Shown: positions 52,045-61,537 of the stretch, piece after piece
How the letters are laid out: every line of letters begins with the position of its first letter
Numbering within the stretch: the stretch's first letter is position 1
Origin: Marinoscillum sp049115815
GTDB taxonomy: Bacteria > Bacteroidota > Bacteroidia > Cytophagales > Cyclobacteriaceae
Assembly (NCBI GenBank): GCA_049115815.1
Contig: JAGDZO010000001.1
Location: 124,001 to 188,000, forward strand
DNA: 64,000 bases
Direction: 5' to 3'
Position numbers and translations under genes: made by a program
Notes under the pieces: generated by a model
What the model saw: only the letters and a program-made list of their open reading frames with translations
Told to the model about the DNA's origin: nothing
Database searches by the model: none

Positions 52045-53741
52045 AAACCTGCTGCTGCGTCATCTCCTCTAGGATCAGCACCGCCTTCAAGTTTTCCGTC
52101 AGGTCTTACAAGTATGCAGTCATTTCGCCCGATTTTGTCAACCATATCGAATTCATAACCTGCTGACTCAAGCGCTGAAATTGTTGTTTCAGACATTGAC
52201 CCTTCTTCAGCTTTGATCGTTTCTGGTAGCCACTGATGATGAACTTTCTTAGCATTCACAGCCTCTTGCATGGTCATCCCATAGTCAATAACATTGAGGA
52301 CACTCTGAAACACTGAAGTAATGATGGTAGACCCACCTGGGCTGCCAAGTACCATTTTTAACTGTCCATCCTTCTCTACAATGGTAGGCGTCATAGAACT
52401 CAGCATGCGCTTCCCAGGTGCGATGGCATTGGCTTTACCTCCTATCAAACCAAAGTAATTGGGTGCGCCAGGCTTGGCACTAAAGTCATCCATTTCATTA
52501 TTCAAAACAAAACCTGCGCCTTCTACCCAAACCTTGCATCCGTAGTTAAGATTGAGCGTGGTGGTAGTAGACACAGCATTGCCATATTTATCAACTATAG
52601 AAAAGTGGGTTGTCTCAGGTGATTCTGCTGGGAAATCGCCACCTGCTATCTCAGAGGAGGGAGTCACTTTATCCAATCGAATATCCTTAAATCTGGCGAG
52701 GTTGTATGGTTCGGATATCAAGGTGTCAATAGGAACTGGATAATAATCTGAGTCGCCCAGATGCTTAGAACGGTCGGCAAATACCCTTTTCTCGATCTCC
52801 GACATGAGGTGGACTGCTTTCGCAGAATTATGTTCATACTGACCTATATCTAATAGTTCTGCACCTTGTAGCAGTTGGATGACCGCTATACCGCCACTTG
52901 ACGGAGGAGGCATGCTGATGATCTTATGACCTTTATACTGTCCAATAATAGGAGCGCGCCAAGTAGCCTCATAATCTGCAAGATCAGCATGGCTAATGAT
53001 GCCATCTCCTCGCTCCATCTCTGCTACGATCTGGTTCGCAACGGCACCCTTGTAAAAACCATCACGACCATTGTCACGAATGTATGATAGGGTAGCCGCA
53101 AGATTGGGTTGATTGATGAAATCGCCTGCTTTCCAACCTTCTTCCTTGAGTGCCCAAGGCGTGTGTAGATTCGCTACCGCGAAATCTTCTTGCTTTTCGT
53201 TGAGAGCTTCAGCTTCATCAGCTGTTATTTGATGCCCGGAGATAGCGATATCAATGGAAGGCTGCACAAGCATCTCCCAAGGAAGGCTACCGAATTTTTG
53301 ATGAAGCTCCCACATGCCCGCTATGCTACCGGGCACACCAGCTGCCAAATGCCCCCTTGTGCTTAGATCACTGATCACATTGCCAGTACTATCCTGATAC
53401 ATTTTTTCCGAGGCTAGACTTGGCGCTTTTTCTCTGAAGTCTAGTGCATCAATGCTTCCATCTGCCATTCGGATAACTGAAAAGCCTCCACCTCCAATAT
53501 TACCGGCTCGCGGATAGACCACCGCAAGGGCTAATTGGGTAGCTACGGTAGCATCGATTGCATTTCCATTTGACTGAAGAATATATAAGCCCGCTTCAGT
53601 GGCCAAAGGGTGGGCGCTTACAATCATCGCGCTATCACCAAGCGCACCTACAGTTCTTTCTTCATTAGCTGTTTCTACTCCGCATCCAATTGATCCTACT
53701 ACTAAGATGAGGATGTATAATTTCACCAGGTTATTTCGCAT
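52041..53741 (-). CDS. ggt: Gamma-glutamyltransferase
   Basis: GGT cleaves gamma-glutamyl bonds of glutathione-like peptides in the periplasm. The 566-aa proenzyme has a lipobox-like start (GSIGC near residues 16-20). The autoprocessing Thr lies in ETTHFSIVDKYGNAVSTTTT near 373-392, and SSMTPTIVEKDGQLKMVLGSPGG near 453-475. It overlaps the preceding small lipoprotein gene by 11 bases. Its 3' end overlaps the OmpA-like gene by four bases, convergently. Confidence 0.93.
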   Translation of the reverse strand: MRNNLVKLYILILVVGSIGCGVETANEERTVGALGDSAMIVSAHPLATEAGLYILQSNGNAIDATVATQLALAVVYPRAGNIGGGGFSVIRMADGSIDALDFREKAPSLASEKMYQDSTGNVISDLSTRGHLAAGVPGSIAGMWELHQKFGSLPWEMLVQPSIDIAISGHQITADEAEALNEKQEDFAVANLHTPWALKEEGWKAGDFINQPNLAATLSYIRDNGRDGFYKGAVANQIVAEMERGDGIISHADLADYEATWRAPIIGQYKGHKIISMPPPSSGGIAVIQLLQGAELLDIGQYEHNSAKAVHLMSEIEKRVFADRSKHLGDSDYYPVPIDTLISEPYNLARFKDIRLDKVTPSSEIAGGDFPAESPETTHFSIVDKYGNAVSTTTTLNLNYGCKVWVEGAGFVLNNEMDDFSAKPGAPNYFGLIGGKANAIAPGKRMLSSMTPTIVEKDGQLKMVLGSPGGSTIITSVFQSVLNVIDYGMTMQEAVNAKKVHHQWLPETIKAEEGSMSETTISALESAGYEFDMVDKIGRNDCILVRPDGKLEGGADPRGDDAAAGF

Positions 53742-53958
53742 GTATGCCTATGGTTTTCTTGAGTGACTTGTACTTTTTGATTTTCACGCGCCTTTTTCCT
53801 CGATCTTTTTTATCATCATAAGGGCGAAAATGAGATCGGGATTTGGTGATGGGTATTTTGTAATAGCTAGCATGACAACTTCCGAGAAGTAGCATTGCGC
53901 TAAGCATCAATAGGATACCGAATTTGCGTTTTAGTCTACTCCTCAAATGAACTACCAT
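53731..53958 (-). CDS. Small basic lipoprotein (75 aa)
   Basis: The product has a positively charged N-terminus, a hydrophobic stretch and a lipobox (LLGSCHASYY) with the acylated Cys near residue 28. The 45-residue mature part is strongly basic (KKDRGKRRVKIKKYKSLKK). Its stop overlaps the ggt start. I do not recognise the family. A basic surface lipoprotein could contact lipopolysaccharide or nucleic acid; this is speculation. Confidence 0.6.
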   Translation of the reverse strand: MVVHLRSRLKRKFGILLMLSAMLLLGSCHASYYKIPITKSRSHFRPYDDKKDRGKRRVKIKKYKSLKKTIGIHAK

Positions 53959-53990
53959 GACCTAATTTTTTAAGCTCTCACAACTAGAAC

Positions 53991-55547
53991 TTAAACCCTA
54001 CCAAATTTAGTATTCAGGGTGTCTTTTGCGGGTTTGATTTCCATAGTAATTCCATCGCTGGCTGCACGTTCTTTGAAGTCTTCAATGGTCTCAATAATGT
54101 CGTCATCAATAAATATGGATTCTGTTTCATCAAATACTATATGAGAGTCATCCGGTACACGCATGAGTGTCTTTCTAAGTATCGCTTTATTCAAAAAGCT
54201 CACGTCTTTTTGAAGCGTGATGACATAATCTTTTTCACCCACTTCAGTCAGTTGGATGGACTGGTGAAGGTTAGCCTTAATTACAAAATACACACCTACG
54301 ACTATTCCTACAGTGATCCCTATCAACAAGTCTGTAAATAGGATTGCCAAAATGGTAATGATAAATGGAATAAACTGAGACTTGCCCTTAGCGTAGAGAT
54401 CTTTGTAAATCTCCGGTTTAGTCAACTTAAACCCAACCATCAGCAAGACCGCCGCTAGTGCTGAAAGAGGGATCAGATTGAGAAATTCTGGAAAGAACAA
54501 CACGCTACCAGCTAATAAGAAGCCATGGAAGACAGCTGATACTTTGGTTTGACCCCCGGAGCTGATGTTGGCAGTACTTCTTACAATTACCGCGGTGACA
54601 GGTAAACCACCAAGCATTCCGGAGAAAATGTTTCCAAGTCCTTGAGCTTTTAGTTCCTGATTGGTGGAAGCAATTCTTTTATGCGGATCGAGTTTATCTA
54701 CAGCGTCCAAGCTTAGAAGTGTTTCTAAACTGGCAATTATCGCAATTGTGAATGCAGTTACGTAGATCTGGGGATTGGTAAATTGACCAAAATCTGGAAA
54801 AGTTAAAAACCCTACGAACTCATCTACGGAATTACTCACAGGCAAATTAACGAGGTGCTTTCCGGTGAGGGTTAAACTAGGAAATGACGAGCTAAACAGG
54901 AATGAGTTGGCAGCAATACCCCAACCTACGGCCACTAGTGGGCCAGGAATCAGGGAAGACCATCGCATTTTTTTAATGAAAGGGCGCTCCCATAATATCA
55001 ATATTGCCAAGGCGACAATGCTAATGATCAAAGCACCAGAGTCAATATTTTGAACTGCTCTGACGATCTCGGTAAAGGTATTTTCGCCATCTGGTTGCCA
55101 GAAGCTATCATCACCTTCATAATCCTGATCATCACCAAGAGCATGAGGAATCTGCTTTAAGATGAGTATCAGCCCAATTGCTGATAGCATTCCTTTGATC
55201 ACAGAAGATGGAAAGAAGTGCCCAATTGTCCCTGCTTTTAAAAACCCAAGTATTAGCTGTATAACACCCGCTAGTACAACGGCGAGCAAAAAGGCCTCAA
55301 AGGCTCCCAAGCTCTCAATGGCATTGAGTACTATGACTGTAAGCCCGGCCGCAGGCCCACTGACGCTGAGTTGTGATCCACTAAAGAAGCCAACGATAAT
55401 TCCGCCTGCTATCCCGGCGATGATTCCCGAGAACAAAGGGGCGCCTGAAGCAAGCGCAATTCCAAGGCATAATGGCAGAGCAACAAGCGCCACGACCATA
55501 CCAGAAGGAAGGTCAGATTTTAAGTTCGATCCAAAATATTTTGTCAT
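53991..55547 (-). CDS. SulP family anion transporter with STAS-like tail
   Basis: This 518-aa membrane protein has the SulP opening DLPSGMVVALVALPLCLGIALASGAPL near residues 13-39, GSQLSVSGPAAGLTV near 56-70, and QELKAQGLGNIFSGMLGGLPVTAVIVRSTANI near 295-326. The C-terminal 100 residues fit a STAS domain. Members carry sulfate or bicarbonate; the substrate is not clear. No cys gene is nearby, and marine relatives often use bicarbonate. Confidence 0.9.
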   Translation of the reverse strand: MTKYFGSNLKSDLPSGMVVALVALPLCLGIALASGAPLFSGIIAGIAGGIIVGFFSGSQLSVSGPAAGLTVIVLNAIESLGAFEAFLLAVVLAGVIQLILGFLKAGTIGHFFPSSVIKGMLSAIGLILILKQIPHALGDDQDYEGDDSFWQPDGENTFTEIVRAVQNIDSGALIISIVALAILILWERPFIKKMRWSSLIPGPLVAVGWGIAANSFLFSSSFPSLTLTGKHLVNLPVSNSVDEFVGFLTFPDFGQFTNPQIYVTAFTIAIIASLETLLSLDAVDKLDPHKRIASTNQELKAQGLGNIFSGMLGGLPVTAVIVRSTANISSGGQTKVSAVFHGFLLAGSVLFFPEFLNLIPLSALAAVLLMVGFKLTKPEIYKDLYAKGKSQFIPFIITILAILFTDLLIGITVGIVVGVYFVIKANLHQSIQLTEVGEKDYVITLQKDVSFLNKAILRKTLMRVPDDSHIVFDETESIFIDDDIIETIEDFKERAASDGITMEIKPAKDTLNTKFGRV

Positions 55548-55805
55548 AGATGTAAAAGTATATAATCCTTAATGAGAAGCGTCGAGAATCAATCTGGGTA
55601 AAGGTAAAAATTCTTTAGCTGGGACGGTTGAATTTCGGTTGAATAGGTGATATATCAGACATCTTCATAACAATCTGACTATCAGTTGATAAAATTGGTA
55701 GTGTTAAATCAAACTTTTTTCTTAATTAGTTTTAAATCATGGTTTTATATTAATATCTTCAGGACTCCAAATCCAACGAGTTATAAATTTTGCAATGATC
55801 TACCA

Positions 55806-56606
55806 ATGAAACTAACTACAGATTCTACGTTCGAATTAAAGAACAGAAAAGGGTATCGCCTCTACGAACTCAAAGGAGTGGAGGGAAAGATATTAGCTAA
55901 GAACGGTGGCCCTTCGGGTGATCGTGTAAAAGCAGATCCATCTTATGAATCTTTGAGGAAGAATCAGAAAGAGTTTGGAGTAGCATCAATGATGTCTAAA
56001 GTTTTAAGAGATTCGCTATCTACTACCATGTCAGAAATCTGCGAGTCTTATGTGTCAGGAAGGCTTACAGCTCAGTTTAGAAATCTTGCAAAACTAGAAG
56101 ACGGACAATTAGGGACAAGACCTTTGTATCCTAGTAAGCACGGTAGTGTTCTAAATGGTTTCGAATTCAATACTAATGCACCCTATGATGAAATTTTTGG
56201 TGCTAAGTACTTTGTCAAGGCTGGCAGCAGAAAAGGACAGGTCATTCTTCATTTCCCGGCTTTTGTGCCAGAAACAACTTTTGTTAAGCCAGAGGGCGCT
56301 ACTAATTTTAAGATAAATGCGCGTCTGGTGGCGCTTTCGGACTATCACTATAATACAGAAAGCAAAAGCTACGAAGCTCTGCATTCGGAGTATCACGGTC
56401 AATATGGCTCTTTTGAGAGCCCTATGCTACCAATATTGAGGATCCCAACAGAACCAATGACTTCCCAAGTGTCATTGAATGAGGCACATCTACCAGAGGA
56501 ATTGGGTCTGTTTTTAGTAATGGCAGTTAGTTTCTATCGATACGAAAACGGTCATTTTCATCATCTTACCAAAGAGAGTGGGATGAGAATTAAGCAAGTT
56601 TATTAA
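55806..56606 (+). CDS. Hypothetical protein (266 aa)
   Basis: The frame opens at 55686, but the ATG at 55806 is chosen because the upstream residues are unlike a protein and an AT-rich promoter-like region precedes it. The product has no signal peptide, a KNGGPSGDRVKADPSY segment near residues 31-46, and a beta-rich C-terminal half (VILHFPAFVPETTFV). I do not recognise the family. It lies 49 bases before a DUF2236 gene on the same strand. Confidence 0.65.
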   Translation: MKLTTDSTFELKNRKGYRLYELKGVEGKILAKNGGPSGDRVKADPSYESLRKNQKEFGVASMMSKVLRDSLSTTMSEICESYVSGRLTAQFRNLAKLEDGQLGTRPLYPSKHGSVLNGFEFNTNAPYDEIFGAKYFVKAGSRKGQVILHFPAFVPETTFVKPEGATNFKINARLVALSDYHYNTESKSYEALHSEYHGQYGSFESPMLPILRIPTEPMTSQVSLNEAHLPEELGLFLVMAVSFYRYENGHFHHLTKESGMRIKQVY

Positions 56607-56655
56607 TCATTTTGTCCTTGCATGAGTTGTTTCTTCACAGTAGAAGAAACAGAAC

Positions 56656-57666
56656 ATGAACAAACATCCTCTTAGGCTCTCAGGAGACCAACATGCCGAT
56701 GACCTATTCCTTTGGCTAAAATCAAATGTAGAGGTCTATCAGCAACTACTGCAAGTGCGTACCAATGCCGAGCTTCAGTCCTTTTTAACCAATTACCCTG
56801 CATTCAAATTTTACGAAGTTGCATTCTCCACGAAACCCGACTTTTCTTCCGCTCACGGTTTTTTTGTAAAAAATACCCAATCTATTTTGGCCGTACTAGG
56901 CCTATATTCCCTTCCATACTGCTATGCGGGTGCCAATGGTGCCAGGGTACTTGTTCAGTCCAAAAAGATTTTGGAAAACCCAAAAGTAAGATTACTTGAG
57001 ACCGCTCAATTCGTTTTCGATGTTTGCGAACCAAGAGGTTTTAGCCCAGGGGGTAAAGGTTTTGTTTCTGTTTTGAAAGTAAGACTAATGCATGCGGCTG
57101 CTAGGTACTATGCTTCAAAAAGTATAGAAGATGAGGTTCCTATCAACCAGGAAGATATGATCGGGACATTCTTATCTTTTTCATTATTGGTAATTCGTGG
57201 AGTCCGAACCCTTGGTATCAATGTAAGCCAAGAAATGGCTCAGAGTTATTTTTCGCTTTGGATCAAAATCGGAATCCTCATGGGAATAGATCCGGAGAAC
57301 ATACCAACATCCATCAAGCAAGCAAGTGTCACGGAGCGACAAATCAGAAGAAGGGAATTTAAAAAATCCGAAGCGGGACTACAATTGACACAATCTCTAA
57401 TAGCCTTTTTGCAATCGGAAAGTGGTCAGCTAAAAGGTCTGAACCCAACAGATATCATGAGCGTACTCTTGGGAAAGGAAGTATCGAACATTCTCGGATT
57501 ACCAGAAACATCCGCATTAAAAACCGAAGGACTTGGTGCTTTACTGAAAGCTCGGAACTTTTTCGAAATGTTCACGCAGACACATTTTGAAGAGATACGT
57601 TCTTCATTTGATCAAAATCTTATTGATGCAAACGTGAAACCTGATTACGCATTTTCGTTTGAATAG
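56656..57666 (+). CDS. DUF2236 family protein (MpaB/Lcp-like oxygenase)
   Basis: The 336-aa helical protein shows the DUF2236 core: RLMHAAARYY near residues 147-156, PINQEDMIGTFLSFSLLVIRGVRTLG near 168-193, and YFSLWIKIGILMGID near 205-219. Relatives are haem-containing oxygenases, such as latex-clearing protein and MpaB. His149 in LMHAAARY is a candidate haem ligand by analogy. It has no signal peptide. It lies three bases before a TPR gene. Confidence 0.83.
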   Translation: MNKHPLRLSGDQHADDLFLWLKSNVEVYQQLLQVRTNAELQSFLTNYPAFKFYEVAFSTKPDFSSAHGFFVKNTQSILAVLGLYSLPYCYAGANGARVLVQSKKILENPKVRLLETAQFVFDVCEPRGFSPGGKGFVSVLKVRLMHAAARYYASKSIEDEVPINQEDMIGTFLSFSLLVIRGVRTLGINVSQEMAQSYFSLWIKIGILMGIDPENIPTSIKQASVTERQIRRREFKKSEAGLQLTQSLIAFLQSESGQLKGLNPTDIMSVLLGKEVSNILGLPETSALKTEGLGALLKARNFFEMFTQTHFEEIRSSFDQNLIDANVKPDYAFSFE

Positions 57667-57668
57667 AA

Positions 57669-58850
57669 ATGCGAAGTTGTATTTTGATTCTATTAGGGTT
57701 GTTTGTTGGTTCTTTGGCTTATGCTCAGTCGAGAGGTGAACTAGCGCAGGAACAATACGACAATGCTTTATCTGCCTACAGGAATAAGGAGTATAGCCAG
57801 GCACAAGAACACCTCGGAGAATCATTAAGGTTATTTCCGACCGATAAGGCATACTACCTGCAAGGTTTGGTGTATCAAATGAGGGATAAAAATTTGAGAG
57901 CAGTATCCTCATTTGAATCAGTGCTCGCTTTGAATCCAAGCTTTGCAGAAGCTAAATTTCAAAAGGCCTTGATTTATCTGAAGTATGGAGATGCAGAGAA
58001 AGCTGTAGAAGATCTGACGTCACTTATCAGCCAACATGGGAATAACACTACTCGATCTGTTCTCTTTCAAGTGGATGAAACTGGAAATGGTCAAAACAGA
58101 ATTATGACTGCTTCAGGGATGAAAGGTAATTACTACTATCATCGAGCGAAAGCTTATCAGAAATTGGAAGCATACGAATTGGCTTTAGCAGATTTTGAAA
58201 CGTCCTTGTTTTTGGATAGTCAGGCCAACACTTTGGTCGCTAGAGCGCTTCTCTATATGGAATTGGATAGCCTGATTCTTGCCCGAAAGGATTTGACGAA
58301 GGCTATAGAAATATCGCCGGATCATTATTTAGCGTGGTATAATCTGGCATTGATCGATCCTAATGCTCAGGTGCCTCCAGAGCTCTTGAATCAAGATGGA
58401 TTTGCTCCCATTATAAGTCTGCTGGCTTCTAGAGCTGTAGAAAAGGAAGATTACGGTCTGGCGCTCTTGTATTTTGAGAAGAGCTTAGCAAATGATTCTA
58501 CGGACGCTTTGACGCTTATCAATAGAGGTAGGATCCTTATTAAAGTGGCGCAGTATGCTCAGGCCCGACAAGACTTCCTTACAGCTAAGCAGCTTGATTT
58601 CACCAGAGTGGAATGTTGGTACCTCATAGCCAATACTTATTTCTACGAGCAGAATTTCGAAAATGCTTTGGCATATTATGATCAATACTTGGCATACGAT
58701 TATTCTAGTGGAATGGTATGGCACAATGCTGCCGTGTGTCATTTAGAACTTGGACAGTCAGATGAAGCATGCCATTATCTGAGTCAGTCATCTAAACATG
58801 GAATGAGCAGAGCAGAAGATTTAATGGCTAAATATTGTCAGGACGATTAA
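57669..58850 (+). CDS. Secreted tetratricopeptide-repeat protein
   Basis: This 393-aa protein has a signal peptide (ending AYAQ near residue 18) and at least eight TPR motifs, for example SYAQAQEHLGESLRLFPTDKA, AEAKFQKALIYLKYGDAEKAVEDL and ENALAYYDQYLAYD. TPR arrays mediate protein contacts. It follows the DUF2236 gene by two bases, so it is likely co-transcribed. Cell location is periplasmic or outer-surface. Confidence 0.85.
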   Translation: MRSCILILLGLFVGSLAYAQSRGELAQEQYDNALSAYRNKEYSQAQEHLGESLRLFPTDKAYYLQGLVYQMRDKNLRAVSSFESVLALNPSFAEAKFQKALIYLKYGDAEKAVEDLTSLISQHGNNTTRSVLFQVDETGNGQNRIMTASGMKGNYYYHRAKAYQKLEAYELALADFETSLFLDSQANTLVARALLYMELDSLILARKDLTKAIEISPDHYLAWYNLALIDPNAQVPPELLNQDGFAPIISLLASRAVEKEDYGLALLYFEKSLANDSTDALTLINRGRILIKVAQYAQARQDFLTAKQLDFTRVECWYLIANTYFYEQNFENALAYYDQYLAYDYSSGMVWHNAAVCHLELGQSDEACHYLSQSSKHGMSRAEDLMAKYCQDD

Positions 58851-58862
58851 TTCCGGGAGCAA

Positions 58863-59555
58863 TTAGTCTTTCTTGCTGAGAAGATGGGAGGTTGCTTCAG
58901 GGACGCCAGTAGTGGCCGGTTGTTTGATACAATAAAAATCAGTCAGATCAGGGACATCAGGAATGTTCGGATCAATGATGAATTTGGATGTGTCAGGTTT
59001 GGTATAATTGACTAATCCAGCAGCAGGATAAACGGCTAGTGAAGTACCAATTACCATCAAAATATCAGCTTGCTGCGTTATGGCTATAGCTGCATCCATC
59101 ATTGGTACCATTTCGCCAAACCACACGATGTGAGGTCTTAGTTGGCTTCCCTTCTCACATCGATCGCCTAAGTTCAGTTCCCAGTGATTCATGGTATAAA
59201 CCAGTTTTTCATCAATGGTACTCCTTGCTTTGAAAAGCTCGCCATGCAGATGAATGACTTGAGTACTACCTGCTCGCTCATGAAGGTCATCTACATTCTG
59301 GGTGATGATAGTTACATCAAAATGCTTTTCCAGATCGACTAATGCAATATGCCCGGCATTTGGGAGTGCGTCCAAAGCTTGCTTACGTCGTTGGTTATAA
59401 AAGTCTAGAACCAATCTTGGATTTGCCGACCAACCTTGCGGTGAAGCTACCTCCATGACATCATATCCTTCCCAAAGTCCATTTGCATCTCTGAAAGTAC
59501 GAATTCCACTTTCGGCACTGATACCTGCTCCGGTGAGCGCGACTAGTTTTTGCAT
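58863..59555 (-). CDS. cobB: NAD-dependent protein deacylase (sirtuin, SIR2 class III)
   Basis: The 230-aa enzyme uses NAD to remove acyl groups from lysines. TGAGISAESGIRTFRD near residues 8-23, FYNQRRKQ near 52-59 (the Tyr/Arg of desuccinylase-type sirtuins), TQNVDDLHERAG, catalytic HLHGE, and RPHIVWFGEMVP are present. The zinc-binding Cys tetrad of classical sirtuins is largely absent: only one Cys lies in that region. The Tyr/Arg pair suggests preference for acidic acyl groups (inference from the family). Confidence 0.9.
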   Translation of the reverse strand: MQKLVALTGAGISAESGIRTFRDANGLWEGYDVMEVASPQGWSANPRLVLDFYNQRRKQALDALPNAGHIALVDLEKHFDVTIITQNVDDLHERAGSTQVIHLHGELFKARSTIDEKLVYTMNHWELNLGDRCEKGSQLRPHIVWFGEMVPMMDAAIAITQQADILMVIGTSLAVYPAAGLVNYTKPDTSKFIIDPNIPDVPDLTDFYCIKQPATTGVPEATSHLLSKKD

Positions 59556-59632
59556 TTGAATATAATTGATGTGAGATTCGGAAAAAGTCTGATCGGATGT
59601 TTCGATATTGCCTCTTGAGTTAAATTTATCAT

Positions 59633-60316
59633 ATGAATTACATTTTTTCGGTAGTGTTTCTGCTTTTCATTTCGGCCCAAGATTTTAATTGGCTCAGTTT
59701 TGATATGACGAAACGCACAGTATCTAATGGGAAATCCAGTACTTCCGTGGCAAGAGTATACTACAAAAGTGACGGTAATATGGTTACCAAATTTTTGAAC
59801 CCACTAGATCTTTATGTGCTGAACGACAAGCTTGGTTATGTTCAGATCTATAATCCACGTACCAATGAAGTGGTAAAATCTCTCGACAATAGATTTGGAA
59901 GCCGGAATAACACATTTTACAGTTTTCTTTTTTCCTCTGATGATGATTTGGGATTGAGTCAATCTGGTTTTGAGTTGGTTAATTCACGTGTAGAAGACAT
60001 GATGCTTATTTCAGAGTTTTCACCGCCAGGTGATTTTCAGATGAACGTAAAACGAGTGGAACTCGTGAGTGATGGAGAAAAGCCCGTGTTTATGGGTTAT
60101 GTAGATAAGGACGACAGATATACTAGAAAAATCTACTACTATGACTATGACTGGGTGATGAATGTTCAGTTTCCCAAAACCATCACTGAGATAGTATATA
60201 TGGGTTCTGACAGTACTATTACGAAAACAACATTCGGAGATTTTCGGATTGATGTTGAGAGTGATCAAGAAGTAGTTGAATTTCAGGTGCCTCAAAATGC
60301 AATACTCACGGAATGA
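59633..60316 (+). CDS. Predicted LolA-fold periplasmic protein
   Basis: The 227-aa product has a short signal peptide (MNYIFSVVFLLFISAQ) and a beta-rich chain: VARVYYKSDGNMVTKFL, LDLYVLNDKLGYVQIYNP. The overall strand order recalls LolA/LppX-like lipoprotein carriers, but I see no diagnostic motif and the call is structural guesswork. Its stop overlaps the YidD-like gene by four bases (ATGA). It heads a four-gene overlapping operon. Confidence 0.6.
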   Translation: MNYIFSVVFLLFISAQDFNWLSFDMTKRTVSNGKSSTSVARVYYKSDGNMVTKFLNPLDLYVLNDKLGYVQIYNPRTNEVVKSLDNRFGSRNNTFYSFLFSSDDDLGLSQSGFELVNSRVEDMMLISEFSPPGDFQMNVKRVELVSDGEKPVFMGYVDKDDRYTRKIYYYDYDWVMNVQFPKTITEIVYMGSDSTITKTTFGDFRIDVESDQEVVEFQVPQNAILTE

Positions 60317-60690
60317 AAATCTTTCTGTTCATTTTTCTTTTCGCGTTCTCATTGACCGTTCTTTCACAAAGTGTAAGTCAAGATTTTGACCTATTGGAGA
60401 CTCGTTTACAAATGGATGAGCATGTCAAAAAACCTGGAAAATTTCCTTTTCGGTTTTATAAAAGACATATCAGCAGGCAGATTCTTAATGATTGTATTTA
60501 TGATCATTCTTGTTCTCAATTCAGCGGTGACGTCATCAAACACTTTGGACTATTTAAAGGACTGCTATTGACAGCAGATAGACTGACACGGTGTAATAGA
60601 GCGTCCTTTGCAGAAACGCACCCGTATCAAATCAACGATCAAAACAAAGTCATAGACCACTGGGATCATTATGCAAAAGAGCGTCCTTAG
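60313..60690 (+). CDS. YidD-like protein with an N-terminal signal peptide
   Basis: The 125-aa product begins with a signal-like hydrophobic stretch (residues 1-20) and a linker, followed by a YidD core at about 47-95: FRFYKRHISRQIL, HSCSQFSGDVIKHFGLFKGLLLTADRL and RCNR. Canonical YidD is a 70-90-aa membrane insertion factor encoded with yidC and rnpA. This one is longer, exported in outline, and away from that locus. The four genes here overlap in sequence. Confidence 0.78.
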   Translation: MKIFLFIFLFAFSLTVLSQSVSQDFDLLETRLQMDEHVKKPGKFPFRFYKRHISRQILNDCIYDHSCSQFSGDVIKHFGLFKGLLLTADRLTRCNRASFAETHPYQINDQNKVIDHWDHYAKERP

Positions 60691-61537
60691 TCTGTTCATA
60701 CTCTGTTGTAGTCTGGGTACTTGTCTTGCTCAGAATAATTATGCTGACAGATATAGGTTTATTAGTCACCTCGAGACTATTGGAGCTTATTCAGAAGGGC
60801 TCTTGTACATTGATCAGTTGACAAACCAAGAACACTCAACTCAACGAGCTGATTCATTGAATTATCTACGCGGAAGGTTTTCCTATTTGCTTAAAAATAG
60901 AGAAGATGCCATTCAATACTTTCAGGCAGTATCCCCAACAGTTTTACCGCTTTTCAATGCTTCACGGCTCTACTCTGGCTTGGAGTCTGCATATCTTAAA
61001 GATTATGACACGAGTAAAGCCTACTTCAACGAAGTGCAACCTACCAACGAATTAGAAAGCGAATTGCAGAATTATCAGATTGGTGCACTGGCGCTACTTA
61101 ATAGAGATTATTCAACATATGAATCGCTGAGGAAAGATGCAGACGATATGAACTTTCACTTAAAGGACCATTTGGTGATATTGGACAAGAGCTATCTTGA
61201 GTTGGTTAATCACAAGCCTAAATCACCAGCTATTGCAGGATTGATGTCAGCGGTGATTCCTGGTAGTGGTAAGATGTACAATGGACAGTTTGGGCAAGGG
61301 ATAATGACTTTGGTTACGGCCAGCATATTTGGATTGCAGGCCTATGAAGGCTATCGAAAAAATGGTGTGAACAGCGCTCCCTTTATAGCCTTTGGAAGTC
61401 TTTTTACTTTATTTCATATTTCTAATATCTACGGATCTGTGGTGGCGGTGAGACTTGGAGAGAAAAACTTTAACAACAATCAAAATGAGAGTATTTTGCT
61501 ACGGATGCATATACCTATTCGTGTGCTTCACAATTGA
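60671..61537 (+). CDS. TPR plus DUF5683-like membrane protein 1
   Basis: The 288-aa product has a signal peptide (ending CLAQ), a helical TPR-like region (residues 25-180), and a C-terminal membrane part that starts with PGSGKMYNGQFGQG (197-210) and then two or three hydrophobic helices. The PGxGxMYxGxFGxG pattern is that of DUF5683 and TM2-like domains. It overlaps the YidD-like gene by 20 bases and the next paralogue by 53 bases. Confidence 0.75.
   Translation: MQKSVLSLFILCCSLGTCLAQNNYADRYRFISHLETIGAYSEGLLYIDQLTNQEHSTQRADSLNYLRGRFSYLLKNREDAIQYFQAVSPTVLPLFNASRLYSGLESAYLKDYDTSKAYFNEVQPTNELESELQNYQIGALALLNRDYSTYESLRKDADDMNFHLKDHLVILDKSYLELVNHKPKSPAIAGLMSAVIPGSGKMYNGQFGQGIMTLVTASIFGLQAYEGYRKNGVNSAPFIAFGSLFTLFHISNIYGSVVAVRLGEKNFNNNQNESILLRMHIPIRVLHN

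Noticed and set aside
55686..55805. N-terminal extension of the 266-aa hypothetical gene
   Set aside because: The region is AT-rich and promoter-like, and the extra residues are unlike a coding or signal sequence.
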